Notes under the pieces: model-generated
What the model saw: only the letters and a program-made list of their open reading frames with translations
The model's database searches: none
Told to the model about the DNA's origin: nothing
Made by a program: the position numbers and the translations under genes
Source: CALMEC01 sp964393105
Lineage (GTDB): Bacteria; Actinomycetota; Thermoleophilia; Miltoncostaeales; Miltoncostaeaceae
DNA: 64,000 nucleotides
Reading direction: 5' to 3'
Assembly (NCBI GenBank): GCA_964393105.1
Contig: CAYMSM010000070.1
Location: forward strand, 46,865 to 110,864
Shown here: one piece after another, positions 8,468 through 16,798 of the stretch
How the letters are laid out: each line of letters starts with the position of its first letter
How positions within the stretch are numbered: the first letter of the stretch is position 1

Positions 8468-8662
8468 ATGGGTGGTGGCTCGAACAGATTTGACCAGGCG
8501 AAACGCTCCGATGATGCAAGGCAGCCGCTTCAGGGCGTGGTGTTGGTGAGCGTCGGAAACACACGTGAGGATGCGCCGCTCGTGGGTGCGGTGCATGCCC
8601 GCGTCGCACGCCTCCAGGACCTTGCGTCGCTGATCCACGCCTGCGTGCCCGACGAGAAGTAA
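8468..8662 (+). CDS. Small hypothetical protein
   Basis: A 64-aa reading frame beginning MGGGSNRFDQAKRSDD and ending in HACVPDEK. It has a good ribosome binding site (AGAGGGGG) and a -10-like TAATAG upstream. The second half (VVLVSVGNTREDAPLVGAV) has a normal amino-acid composition. No domain is recognised and no membrane segment is seen. It ends 7 bp from the stop of the convergent dnaE2. It may be a genuine small protein or an open frame beyond the polymerase gene; support is moderate. Confidence 0.4.
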   Translation: MGGGSNRFDQAKRSDDARQPLQGVVLVSVGNTREDAPLVGAVHARVARLQDLASLIHACVPDEK

Positions 8663-8669
8663 GAGCGGT

Positions 8670-11600
8670 TCAGCGTCGGCCGCGCCCGAAGTGCTGTCCC
8701 TCGGGGACAGCGGCGCGCAGGCGATGGCTCTCCTCGACATATTGCGGGCTGGGCGTCGGGATCGCCGCGCGTTCGAGACGCGTCGCGAGAACGTTGAGAT
8801 TCCGGCCCTTTCGCTCGAGGCGGCCGAACGCCACGACGAGCGGCTCGGAGCGTAAGAGCGCCCGGTGGCGTTCGTAGATCTGCGGACGGACGATCACATT
8901 GACCATGCCCGTCTCGTCCTCCAAAAGGAGGAACACGATGCCGTGCGCGGTCCCTGGCCGCTGGCGTGCGACGACGATTCCGGCAACCGACAGGCTCGTG
9001 CCGTCCGGGGTGTCGCGAAGCGCCGCGGCGGTGCGGGTGCCGGGCGGCAGTCCGGGGCGCACCAGGGCGACCAGGTGCCAGCCGGTGGACAGCCCCGTCG
9101 TCTCGTAGTCGGTGATGACCCGTTCGAATCGGGTCTCCCGAGGGAGCGGTGGGGCGGGTGATGCGGGGATCGGAAGCGGCAGTTGCCGGCCCGCCTGCGT
9201 CGGTGCGGATCGGGCGAGCGTCCCGAGCTCCCACAGCATCGCCCGTCTGGGCCGATCGAAGCTGTCGCACGCGCCGGCGCGCACGAGCGCGGTCAACTGC
9301 TCGCGATTGAGGCCGCAACGCCCCACCAGATCGGTCAGATCGGCGAACGGGCCATTGTGGTCGCGCTCCTGTTCCAGACGCTCGGCGCCGTCCCCGACCC
9401 CTCGGATGTAGCCCAGTCCGATCCGCACGCCGCCATCGGCCTGGACGGTGCAGTGCGCGTCGGAGCGCAGGATGCAGGGCGGATGCGTGCGCACGCCGCG
9501 GCGTGCGGCATCGCGCACGAGGCTCGCCGGCGGATAGAAGCCCATCGGCTGGGCGTTGAGGAGCGCCGCCAGGAACTCGGCCGGGTGGTGGCGGCGAAGC
9601 CATGCGCTCTGGTAGGCCAGCACCGCGAATGCCGACGCGTGCGCCTTGGGGAACCCGAAGTTCGAGAATCCGATGAGCTTCGTGAACACGGCGCGGATCG
9701 TGGCGTCGTCCACGCCGCGGGCGCGGGCGCCGTCGCGGAACTGGCGCCACAGCCGCAGCATGGCGTCGCGACTGCGCTTGCGGCTCATCGCACGTCGCAG
9801 GGCCTCGGCCTGGCCGGGACTGAAGCCGGCGAGCGCCATCGCGACCTCCAGCACCTGCTCCTGGAATACCACGACCCCGAGCGTCTCGCGCAGGCAGTCG
9901 GCCAGCAGCGGATGGTCATACGGCGGCTCGAAGTCGGGGTCGCGGCGCCGGGCGTTTCGGTGTTTGACATACGGATGGACCGCGCCGCCGCTGACGGGGC
10001 CAGGCCGGATCAGCGCGACCTGGATCGTCAGGTCGTCCAGGTTCTCGGGCTGGGTCTGCAGGATGCTCTGGATCTGGGCGCGGCTTTCGATCTGGAACAC
10101 GCCGACGGTGTCGCCGTCGCGGATCTCGTCGTAGACGACCGGGTCGTGCACGTCGATGCGGGCCAGATCGACTGGGGTGCCGCGTCGTCGGGCGATCAGG
10201 TCGACGCACTCCTCGACGGCAGAGAGCATCCCCAGGCCCAGCAGGTCGATCTTGACGAACCCGGCATCGGCGCAGGAGTCCTTGTCCCACTGGACCATCT
10301 GCCTGCCGGGGAACGCTGCGGGCACGATCGGCACCAGTTCTCCCAGCGGTCGGGCAGACACGATCATGCCGCCGGAGTGCTGAGACAGGTGCCGCGGCAG
10401 ACCCGCGGCCTCGCGAGCCAGGAACGCCAGAGCACGCCACCTGGGTGAGCGCAGCTTGCGCTCACCGTCCGGCAGTCGCAGAAGGTCCTCTTCGAGAGCG
10501 GTCGGCGACGACCACCCGTCGGCCTGGCGGGACAGGCGCTCGATGTCGGCTGCGGGCAGGGCCAAGGCCTTGCCGAGTTCGCGGATCGCCATTCGGGTGC
10601 GAAACGTCGGGAACGCGGCGACGAGTGCGGCGTGATCGGCGCCGTAACGGCGAATGACCTCGGCGATGAGTCCCTCCCGGATGTCGCGCGGGAAGTCCAG
10701 GTCGATGTCGGGGGCGGAGGCCATGTCGCGGTTGAGGAACCGACCGAGGAACAGCTTGTTGCGCACCGGATCGATGTGCGAGAGGCCGGTCAGGTAACAC
10801 ACGATCGATCCGACCGATGAGCCGCGGCCCCGTCCGGGTGGCAGGCTCCGTCGTGCCGACCCGGCGGGACGGCACGTGTATGCGACCTCCCGTGCGATCT
10901 CCAGGATCTCGCGATGCAGGAGAAAGAACCCGGCCAGGCCGTGGTGGGCGATGAGCGCGAGCTCCTCCTCCAGTCGCGGGAGTGCCTCGCGCCGGCGCGC
11001 GGCGTTGGAGTAGCGGGCGCCCAACTGGTGGCGGCAGATGCGCGCGAGCAGCGCGTCCGCGCACTCGCCGTCGGCGGTGAAGTCCGGGTAGGTGTAGCCC
11101 AGGTCGCGGGTCAGGTCGAACTGCAGCCGCTCGGCCAGGCGCACGGTCTCGACCACGGCGGTGGGGTGATCGGCGAACCGGGCGGCGGCCTCTGCCGGTG
11201 GTCGCAACACGGCGTCACGGTTGCCGCGCCGTTCCCCGTCGGAGCCATCCAGGGTCTGGTGGTGGCGGATCGCGACGAACGCGTCCTGCAGGAACGCGCG
11301 ACGTGGATGGTGGGCGTGGACGTCGCCGGTCGCGACGGCCGCAAGACCCACGGCTTCGGCGAGCTGGACCAGATGACGCAGCAACGTGCGGTCTCCCCTG
11401 GTGTGTGGCCGCTGCAGCTCCACGTAGACGTTGCCCGTGCCAAACGTCTGGATCAGGCGGCGTGCGGCGGTCTCGGCGTCGCGTGTGCGTCCGGTGGCGA
11501 CGAGCCGTGGGACGACGCCGTGGCGGGCGCAGCCGGTCAGGCAGACGAGCCCGGCGGCATGGGCGCCCAGGTGCGCGGGATCGAGCGCGGGTGGGATGGC

Positions 11601-11927
11601 GCGCCGGCCCGGCGGCGGTCGGGTGGCGGCGTGGGCGAGGGTGATGAGCCGGCAGAGGTTCGCGTACCCGGCGTCGGTCTCGACGAGCAGCGTCAGGTGC
11701 GACCCGTCGGTGAGCGTCAGCTCGGCCCCTGTGATCGGTCGGACGCCGGCCTCCTTGGCGGCGTGCGCGAACGCGAGCGACCCCGAGAGCCCGTCGTGGT
11801 CGGTCAGCGCCATCGCCGGATACCCGAACGCGGCGGCCTGTTCCGCGAGCTCCTCAGGCGCCGACGCCCCGTCCAGGAAGCTGAACGCCGAGTGGGAGTG
11901 CAGCTCGATATAGGGGGTGCTGTGCAT
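8670..11927 (-). CDS. dnaE2: Error-prone DNA polymerase III alpha subunit DnaE2
   Basis: A 1085-aa C-family polymerase of the DnaE2 (ImuC) type, used for SOS-induced translesion synthesis with ImuB. The N-terminus ELHSHSAFSFLDGASAPEEL is the PHP domain. The polymerase core includes PGRGRGSSVGSIVCYLTGLSHIDP and the catalytic aspartates in DIDLDFPRDIREG near residue 407. Finger and OB-fold regions follow, and the length is shorter than replicative DnaE1. The start is secure because an in-frame TAA lies 6 codons upstream with no other start codon between. The start codon is inside the LexA box, so the mRNA probably begins at or very near the ATG. Confidence 0.96.
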   Translation of the reverse strand: MHSTPYIELHSHSAFSFLDGASAPEELAEQAAAFGYPAMALTDHDGLSGSLAFAHAAKEAGVRPITGAELTLTDGSHLTLLVETDAGYANLCRLITLAHAATRPPPGRRAIPPALDPAHLGAHAAGLVCLTGCARHGVVPRLVATGRTRDAETAARRLIQTFGTGNVYVELQRPHTRGDRTLLRHLVQLAEAVGLAAVATGDVHAHHPRRAFLQDAFVAIRHHQTLDGSDGERRGNRDAVLRPPAEAAARFADHPTAVVETVRLAERLQFDLTRDLGYTYPDFTADGECADALLARICRHQLGARYSNAARRREALPRLEEELALIAHHGLAGFFLLHREILEIAREVAYTCRPAGSARRSLPPGRGRGSSVGSIVCYLTGLSHIDPVRNKLFLGRFLNRDMASAPDIDLDFPRDIREGLIAEVIRRYGADHAALVAAFPTFRTRMAIRELGKALALPAADIERLSRQADGWSSPTALEEDLLRLPDGERKLRSPRWRALAFLAREAAGLPRHLSQHSGGMIVSARPLGELVPIVPAAFPGRQMVQWDKDSCADAGFVKIDLLGLGMLSAVEECVDLIARRRGTPVDLARIDVHDPVVYDEIRDGDTVGVFQIESRAQIQSILQTQPENLDDLTIQVALIRPGPVSGGAVHPYVKHRNARRRDPDFEPPYDHPLLADCLRETLGVVVFQEQVLEVAMALAGFSPGQAEALRRAMSRKRSRDAMLRLWRQFRDGARARGVDDATIRAVFTKLIGFSNFGFPKAHASAFAVLAYQSAWLRRHHPAEFLAALLNAQPMGFYPPASLVRDAARRGVRTHPPCILRSDAHCTVQADGGVRIGLGYIRGVGDGAERLEQERDHNGPFADLTDLVGRCGLNREQLTALVRAGACDSFDRPRRAMLWELGTLARSAPTQAGRQLPLPIPASPAPPLPRETRFERVITDYETTGLSTGWHLVALVRPGLPPGTRTAAALRDTPDGTSLSVAGIVVARQRPGTAHGIVFLLLEDETGMVNVIVRPQIYERHRALLRSEPLVVAFGRLERKGRNLNVLATRLERAAIPTPSPQYVEESHRLRAAVPEGQHFGRGRR

Positions 11928-11951
11928 AAGCGAACGTATGTTCGCTTATGC
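11924..11951 (-). promoter_or_regulatory. LexA (SOS) box overlapping the dnaE2 start codon
   Basis: The core CGAACGTATGTTCG matches CGAAC-N4-GTTCG of actinobacterial LexA sites. It is extended by 7-bp perfect arms (GCATAAG/CTTATGC), so 12 bp on each side match around a 4-bp asymmetric centre. The dnaE2 ATG is within the left arm. A -10-like TACGTT on the minus strand lies inside the box, so bound LexA would cover the promoter and the start codon. Confidence 0.88.
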
Positions 11952-12228
11952 ATCGTCCGTACTCAACCCCGGGTGGGATCGCTCAACGCCCTACCAGGCG
12001 CGGCAGTTGCGACCCTTGAACGTGCAACGGTTGCGGGCCGAGACACCGCCGTTGCCTTGCGATTGAGGACCCAGCCCACGGGTTATGGCACGTGGGCGCT
12101 CACCTCGAACGTACGAACCGTGCCAGGCCCGGGAGGTGAACCATGTTCGCCTCGCTTTAAGATCCTGGGGGCGGTCAGCTACGCTTTGCACGAGTTTCAG
12201 GAGGCTGGGCGACAAGGAAGGCGATCTC
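11952..12228. other. Divergent intergenic region between dnaE2 and a secreted-protein gene
   Basis: No gene is seen in these 277 bp. A -10-like TAAGAT is present near 12158-12163 on the plus strand. An AGGAAGG ribosome binding site ends the region 7 nt before the GTG of the next gene. Confidence 0.4.
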
Positions 12229-13824
12229 GTGAGGCGACGCTCCGGGTGGGTGTGCGCGTTGGTTGGGCTGACAGTGCTCCTGGTGAGCGTGGGTCCGGCA
12301 TCGCCGGCCGCTGTGAAGAAGTGTCCCAAGGGCAAGGTCACCCGTGTGATCAACGGCAAGAGGGCGTGTGTTGCGGCCAAGGCCTATCGTCAGCGCGTGA
12401 CACGGCTCACACCGGGGGCCGTGGAGCTTCAGCGCGTGTTGACGGGCGGCCCGATCAAGCTGCGCCAAAAGAACGGCCGGGTCGTCGCGAACGTCATCCG
12501 GCCGAAGTTGGCGGCGGCGGCGGTGAGTGCCTACAACGCAGCCGAAGCGGAGTTGACCGTTGCGGTGCGGGCCGCGATGGGGCAGACGGCGAACGCCCGC
12601 CTCCACGGGGCCGGCGACACGTCGCTCATCATCAATCGTGGCACGGACGGCTCCGTCAGCGGCTCGATCACCAAGACCGTTGCGACGAATGGCCAGACCC
12701 TGACGATGAATGTGGGCTTGACCGGGCACCCCGACCCGGCGGGAGGCAACGGGACGATGGACATCGAGGTCGGTGCAGGGCTCGACGACGGCGCCGGGAC
12801 CACGACGGCCCGCAGTTTTGGGATCAAGGACTTCAAGGTCAAGCAACGCCAAACCTGCCCGGATACGACCGGGGCGGTGCAGGTCGACGAGCGGTTCGAA
12901 GGCGGGACCACCGGTTCGACGACGTTCGGCTCGACACGGGTCAAGCTCGGCACCCTGAGGGAGGGCGTGACCGTGGCAGTCAAGGCGACGGGGCATCCAC
13001 AGATGGGGGCCGACGGCAAGTTCAAGCCCTTTGTGTTGACCGTCACCGCGAGCTCCGACTATTCGCGGTCGGTACAGGGGCTCGCGTTCCTGCAGTCCCG
13101 AACTCGGGCGGTCAGCTCGGGCAAGTTGACCGGGACGATCAACCCCGCGACCGGCCTGCTCACGGGCGCGACGATCACCACCAACGTGCGAACCTCCGGA
13201 TTTGAGGGGAGCAAGGCGGCCGCGGATGCGGCGTTCCGCCCCTCGATTGAGAAGATGCTGAACGACGAGGCCGGGAGGGTCCTCAAGTCCCTCAAGGACA
13301 TCGAGGCGAACGTCCAGAAGGGGGCCTGCAACGACAGCTATGACATCTCGATGGTGATCTTCACCAACGGGAGCTTCGCCACCCACAGTAGCTCCGGGAC
13401 GTTGAACGCGGGGCTGACGGCCACAGCCGCCAAGTCGCCGGCGCAGGTCCTGACCGCCAGCACGACGGCTGCCTACAATGATGTGACGTGGGCGAGCACG
13501 ACCGACTGCACGTATGCGAGTGACCCGGCCATTCCCGGCACGATCAGCTTCACGCTCTCGATCACGCCCGCCGGGCTTCTTCACGTGGTGTGGACGGGCT
13601 CAGGAGAGCTCAAGGCGCTCGGGACGGCGACGTGTCCCGCGCCCCCAGACCCACCAGCGGTGATCCCCGGCCAGGTCGGGCCGTCATTGATGCTCCCGAC
13701 CCCTCAAGCGTTCGACCTCCCCATCAGCGGCGGCCAGCAGGCGGTCGGTGGCGGGTTCACAGACGGCGGCTCCGGTTGGACCCATTCGGGCACCATCACC
13801 GTGACCCGTCGCCCGCCCCAGTAG
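12229..13824 (+). CDS. Large secreted protein of unknown function
   Basis: A 531-aa protein with a signal peptide (VRRRSGWVCALVGLTVLLVSVGPASPAAV) and then a CPKGKVTRVINGKRACV segment resembling short Cys-containing motifs of other actinobacterial exported proteins. The rest is rich in Gly, Thr and Ser with repeated beta-strand-like stretches (TGHPDPAGGNGTMDIEVG, GKLTGTINPATGLLTGATI), a predicted extracellular beta-rich fold with few cysteines. I recognise no domain. The GTG start is supported by AGGAAGG 7 nt upstream; longer frames upstream would remove the signal peptide. Confidence 0.75.
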   Translation: MRRRSGWVCALVGLTVLLVSVGPASPAAVKKCPKGKVTRVINGKRACVAAKAYRQRVTRLTPGAVELQRVLTGGPIKLRQKNGRVVANVIRPKLAAAAVSAYNAAEAELTVAVRAAMGQTANARLHGAGDTSLIINRGTDGSVSGSITKTVATNGQTLTMNVGLTGHPDPAGGNGTMDIEVGAGLDDGAGTTTARSFGIKDFKVKQRQTCPDTTGAVQVDERFEGGTTGSTTFGSTRVKLGTLREGVTVAVKATGHPQMGADGKFKPFVLTVTASSDYSRSVQGLAFLQSRTRAVSSGKLTGTINPATGLLTGATITTNVRTSGFEGSKAAADAAFRPSIEKMLNDEAGRVLKSLKDIEANVQKGACNDSYDISMVIFTNGSFATHSSSGTLNAGLTATAAKSPAQVLTASTTAAYNDVTWASTTDCTYASDPAIPGTISFTLSITPAGLLHVVWTGSGELKALGTATCPAPPDPPAVIPGQVGPSLMLPTPQAFDLPISGGQQAVGGGFTDGGSGWTHSGTITVTRRPPQ

Positions 13825-13876
13825 CGTCTCGGAGGTGGGGCCGAGAGCGTCTCGGAGGTGGGTGCCGAGAGCGTCT
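13824..13876. repeat. Short tandem repeat, two units of 23-24 bp plus a partial third
   Basis: Two units beginning GCGTCTCGGAGGTGGG and ending GCCGAGA follow each other just after a stop codon; a third begins GCGTCT and stops. They differ by one inserted base. This is most likely a replication-slippage duplication. Confidence 0.7.
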
Positions 13877-14185
13877 GGGGCCGACGCGCTGAGCGAAATG
13901 CTCGCAGAGGTCGGGCGGGCCTATGACGAAAGACCGAACGAGATCGGCAGGCCGCTTCTTGCGATGACGCTGATCCGCGATGCCGGTGCGCCTTCCTTGC
14001 TCGAACGAAGTGACCGGCATCTGGGCGTCCTGCTGAGCAGAGTCGTTGAGCGAGACGCCCTTCGAGGCGGCGGCCGTCATTTGACCACCAACGCTCGAGC
14101 TACCGTGTCGTGTCTCACACGTCCGTTGACGATATGGCGAGACAGGATGTACGCGACGAGCGATTTGAGGTGCCCCGTGGGCAGC
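13825..14185. other. Convergent intergenic region
   Basis: This 361-bp gap lies between two convergent genes. Apart from the tandem repeat at its left end I see nothing convincing. Open frames on both strands here lack ribosome binding sites and family signatures. Confidence 0.5.
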
Positions 14186-14941
14186 TCAGAGCGGGACGCG
14201 AACGGTGACGCTCGTTCCGCCCCACGGAGCGGGGGAGAGCGTCAGATCACCGCCGATCGCGGTGAGCCGGCTGTGTGCCGCCTGCAGCCCGACCCCGCGG
14301 CCGGTGTCGAGGTCGGGAGTACGTTCGGCCGCGCGGCTCTCGGCGTTGCCGCGATCGCCGATGACGACCGACAGCGCATCGGGCTCGCGGCGGAACGCGA
14401 TGCGGATCGCGCCGCCATGGGGGCTCCCGTGGGTGACGGCGTTGCGCAGGATATGCCCAAGGGCGTCCACCAGCACGCCCGCGGCGCGGCGAGGGATGCG
14501 AATGCCGGGAGGCACGATCATCTCGACCGAGACGTCGATGCCGCGGCGGTCGGCGACGCGACGCACCTCGGCCGATGCGGCGTCGGCAATCTGCTCGAGC
14601 TCGACGTCGCGCGTGACACCCGGCCCTGCCCGTCCCGCGAGCGTGCGCTCGGTCCCGTGGAGCCGTTCCACGATGATCGCCACCGGGGCTGACCGTGCTG
14701 AGGCGTCGAATCGTCGAAGCTCCTCGATCGCGCCCTCGAGCGCGTGAACCTCCTCGGCCAACGCGACGTCGCCGACCTGTGCCGTCAACCCCTTGAGCGA
14801 ATGCGCCGCCAGCATGGCCCAATCGACGTCACCATCGTTTGGCGACGTCCTGACGGTCAAGGCCGCCACGATCGCCTCGGCACGCCCGAGCGCCTCGTCG
14901 ATGTAGAGGCCGAGCAGCGAGGCGCTCAGTTCGGGTGGCAT
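14186..14941 (-). CDS. CheA-like protein: HPt domain joined to a histidine-kinase ATPase domain
   Basis: A 251-aa protein. Residues ~1-100 form an HPt-like helical domain with phospho-acceptor His47 in AAHSLKGLTAQVG. Residues ~110-251 form a GHKL ATPase with the N-box ILRNAVTHGSP (Asn167), a G1-type IGDRG and the glycine lid GRGVGLQAAHSRL. It has the order of CheA but lacks both the CheW-like receptor-coupling domain and a separate response-regulator-binding domain, and is much shorter than CheA (about 650 aa). No chemoreceptor, CheW or response regulator is adjacent. It may phosphorylate its own HPt and pass phosphate to a distant regulator. Confidence 0.75.
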   Translation of the reverse strand: MPPELSASLLGLYIDEALGRAEAIVAALTVRTSPNDGDVDWAMLAAHSLKGLTAQVGDVALAEEVHALEGAIEELRRFDASARSAPVAIIVERLHGTERTLAGRAGPGVTRDVELEQIADAASAEVRRVADRRGIDVSVEMIVPPGIRIPRRAAGVLVDALGHILRNAVTHGSPHGGAIRIAFRREPDALSVVIGDRGNAESRAAERTPDLDTGRGVGLQAAHSRLTAIGGDLTLSPAPWGGTSVTVRVPL

Positions 14942-15020
14942 GTCGGGAGCGTTCGCGGCGAGATCCCATCAACGATTGGCGGGGTGGACGATAGCGGCGC
15001 GTCGTGACGGGCTTGCGCGA

Positions 15021-15341
15021 TCATGACGACATGCGGCGTTGCTCGCGTTCTGTGCGGTTGCGCTGCTGGGCGGTTTGCAGCTGCGCGTGGGCGTACCAGT
15101 CGCCGCTGCGGGTGTCGTGGAACGTGACGACGACCTTGCCGGGCGCGACGACGAGCTCGTAGTAGTGACGGTCGACGGGCTCGTCGGTCCACCAGCGGTC
15201 TTGCACCAGCCAGTCCTCGCGGATCGCGGTGACCTCCCGGCGTCTCCCGTCCACGATGAGCGCGTGGGGGAGGCCGGCAGGTCCCGTGATCACGTGGAGG
15301 GGTCGTGGCTGATCGAGACGTCGTAGGGGACGAGCGCCCAT
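15021..15341 (-). CDS. DUF6504 protein, ImuB partner
   Basis: About 106 aa from the ATG inside the end of imuB; a GTG that overlaps the imuB stop by 4 bp is an alternative and gives 90 aa. The core PRPLHVITGPAGLPHALI, the DRWWTDEPVDRHYYEL region and VVTFHDTRSGDWY match the DUF6504 family, whose genes usually lie beside imuB/dnaE2 in actinobacteria. Its biochemical role is unknown. Co-transcription with imuB from the SOS promoter is strongly implied by the overlap. Confidence 0.8.
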   Translation of the reverse strand: MGARPLRRLDQPRPLHVITGPAGLPHALIVDGRRREVTAIREDWLVQDRWWTDEPVDRHYYELVVAPGKVVVTFHDTRSGDWYAHAQLQTAQQRNRTEREQRRMSS

Positions 15342-16498
15342 CGCCGTTCGGGAAGTTGGGACCACGGTTCGAGCTCGACCAGGCGCAGCACCGCTTCGTC
15401 GCCCTGGACGGAGCGCACCTGGCGGATCGCCTCGCGGGCGCGGCGGTCGCGCTCGAGGGCACCGGTTTCGATGATGGCGAGCTGGTGGCCGGCGAGTGTG
15501 CCGGATGCGTCGGCGCGGATGACGAGGGTCTCGACCGGTCCGCTCACCTCGGCCAAGGAGGGGAGGGCCGCGGTGGCGAGCCGGTCGATCTGTGCGGTGG
15601 CCTCACGCAGGGTGAGCGTACGGGTCCACGACCCGCCGCCCTCCAGCCACGCACGGATGTTGAGGCTGCGAAGCGCGCGTCCACGCGCTCTGGCGGCGCT
15701 TGCAAGCTCGGTCAGAAGAAGTGTGGTGGCGGCTTCGAGGGCGGGCAGCGCGCCGACGGCTTCGGGGAAGTGGAACGCGGCTTGGAGCGGGTCGGGCGGG
15801 CGCCTGGGGCGAAGCGCCTCGTCGTCATCGCCGCGGGCGCAGTGCCAGGCACGCAGGCCTGCCAGGCCCAGGCGGTCGAGTACCGCGGCGCGAGGCAGGG
15901 CTGCGACCTGACCGATGGTGGCAAGGCCCAGGTTGGCGAGCTCAGCGAGCGCTTTGGCGTCGAGCGGGAGCCGGTCGGCGGGCAGGGACGCCAGGAAGTC
16001 TGCGACCTCGTCGCGTGTGACGACGAGCGGTGCGCGCGACGGGGCCTCGCGAGAGGCCTGGAGCGCGGCGAACGGCGTGGGGGCCGCGCCGATGCGCCCG
16101 TCGGCGCCGACCGGCAGCGCGGCCTTGACGTGGCGCAACACCCCGTCCAAACCGCCGTAGAGCCGTTCGAGGCCGATGGTGGTGAACGTCCAGATGCCCG
16201 GCGCTCCCGGTTCGACGGCGGCGCCGATCCCCTCGAGTCGTTCGGTGACCTCTTCGGCCGTGTGTTCGGCTGCGCCCGGGTCGGGCACGACGAGCTCCAG
16301 GTGTGGGCATCGCGCGAGCGCCTCACCAACCCGAAGTCCCGGTGTGACGCCGGCTTCGGCCGCTGTGGGGGTGCACTGACCGACGACCTGCGCAGCGCCC
16401 GGTTGCGGTCCGAGCGCGATGCACACATCCATCGGCCGCCGCGCCGCGAGCAGCGCGACCAGGAGCGCGAACCGGGGGATGGTGGCGGTGACGATCAC
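15290..16498 (-). CDS. imuB: ImuB-like Y-family polymerase homologue
   Basis: A 402-aa protein with Y-family polymerase architecture (palm/fingers, helix-hairpin-helix around LANLGLATIGQVAALPR, little finger). The acidic active-site residues are absent: the usual first Asp region reads IVTATIPRFALLVAL and the S-x-D-E region reads WTFTTIGLERLYGG. This is the hallmark of ImuB, which recruits DnaE2 and the beta clamp rather than synthesising DNA. The GTG start overlaps the stop of a 21-codon upstream frame (GTGA). Longer in-frame extensions run through the SOS box and are unlikely to be translated. Confidence 0.88.
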   Translation of the reverse strand: MIVTATIPRFALLVALLAARRPMDVCIALGPQPGAAQVVGQCTPTAAEAGVTPGLRVGEALARCPHLELVVPDPGAAEHTAEEVTERLEGIGAAVEPGAPGIWTFTTIGLERLYGGLDGVLRHVKAALPVGADGRIGAAPTPFAALQASREAPSRAPLVVTRDEVADFLASLPADRLPLDAKALAELANLGLATIGQVAALPRAAVLDRLGLAGLRAWHCARGDDDEALRPRRPPDPLQAAFHFPEAVGALPALEAATTLLLTELASAARARGRALRSLNIRAWLEGGGSWTRTLTLREATAQIDRLATAALPSLAEVSGPVETLVIRADASGTLAGHQLAIIETGALERDRRAREAIRQVRSVQGDEAVLRLVELEPWSQLPERRWALVPYDVSISHDPST

Positions 16499-16560
16499 GT
16501 ACGCATGGCCTCCAGGTAGGCCCGGCGTCCCTCGTCGAGTCCGAGGAACTCGAAGTGCAT
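16495..16560 (-). CDS. Short upstream open frame (21 aa) coupled to imuB
   Basis: This frame encodes a 21-residue peptide starting MHFEFLGLDEGRR and ending LEAMRT. Its stop overlaps the imuB GTG by 4 bp. It begins 22 nt after the SOS box, so it is the first start codon on the predicted SOS transcript. It could be a leader peptide that delivers ribosomes to imuB, or the vestige of a longer gene. No strong ribosome binding site is seen. Confidence 0.4.
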   Translation of the reverse strand: MHFEFLGLDEGRRAYLEAMRT

Positions 16561-16582
16561 ACGGAAAAGCGGTGGCGCTGCG

Positions 16583-16606
16583 ATCATCGAACATATGTTC
16601 GATGAT
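16583..16606 (-). promoter_or_regulatory. LexA (SOS) box of the imuB operon
   Basis: A perfect 24-bp palindrome whose core CGAACATATGTTCG fits the CGAAC-N4-GTTCG LexA consensus exactly. A -10-like TATGTT lies inside the box, as TACGTT does in the dnaE2 box. The operon reads away from it on the minus strand. The neighbouring toxin-antitoxin pair reads the other way. Confidence 0.92.
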
Positions 16607-16660
16607 TTGAAGACGAAGCGCAAGGGGCACGGGGCCCACAACGATGTTCCAGGGGAATTC

Positions 16661-16679
16661 GCGCAACAGTTTGTTGCGC
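16661..16679. promoter_or_regulatory. Inverted repeat between the SOS box and the toxin-antitoxin genes
   Basis: GCGCAAC and GTTGCGC are separated by 5 nt. It could be an operator of the downstream toxin-antitoxin pair, since antitoxins bind inverted repeats near their own promoter. It is 120 bp from that start, so the assignment is tentative. Confidence 0.3.
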
Positions 16680-16798
16680 AAAGTGTGAATGGTCCTGCTG
16701 CATCAGAGATCCCGCAGCGCTACTGACGATCCGGGCTAGACAGTGACTACGACGAAGAGTACGATTGGGACTACGGAGAAGTGTACGGAAGGAAGCAG

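Noticed and set aside
9183..13205. Long plus-strand frames opposite dnaE2, one of 763 codons running on past it
   Set aside because: dnaE2 is certain on the other strand; the tail of the frame lies in a different reading frame of the secreted-protein gene.
13835..14692. A 285-codon plus-strand frame after the secreted protein
   Set aside because: Most of it is antisense to the CheA-like gene; the first part begins in the tandem repeat, has no ribosome binding site and matches nothing known.
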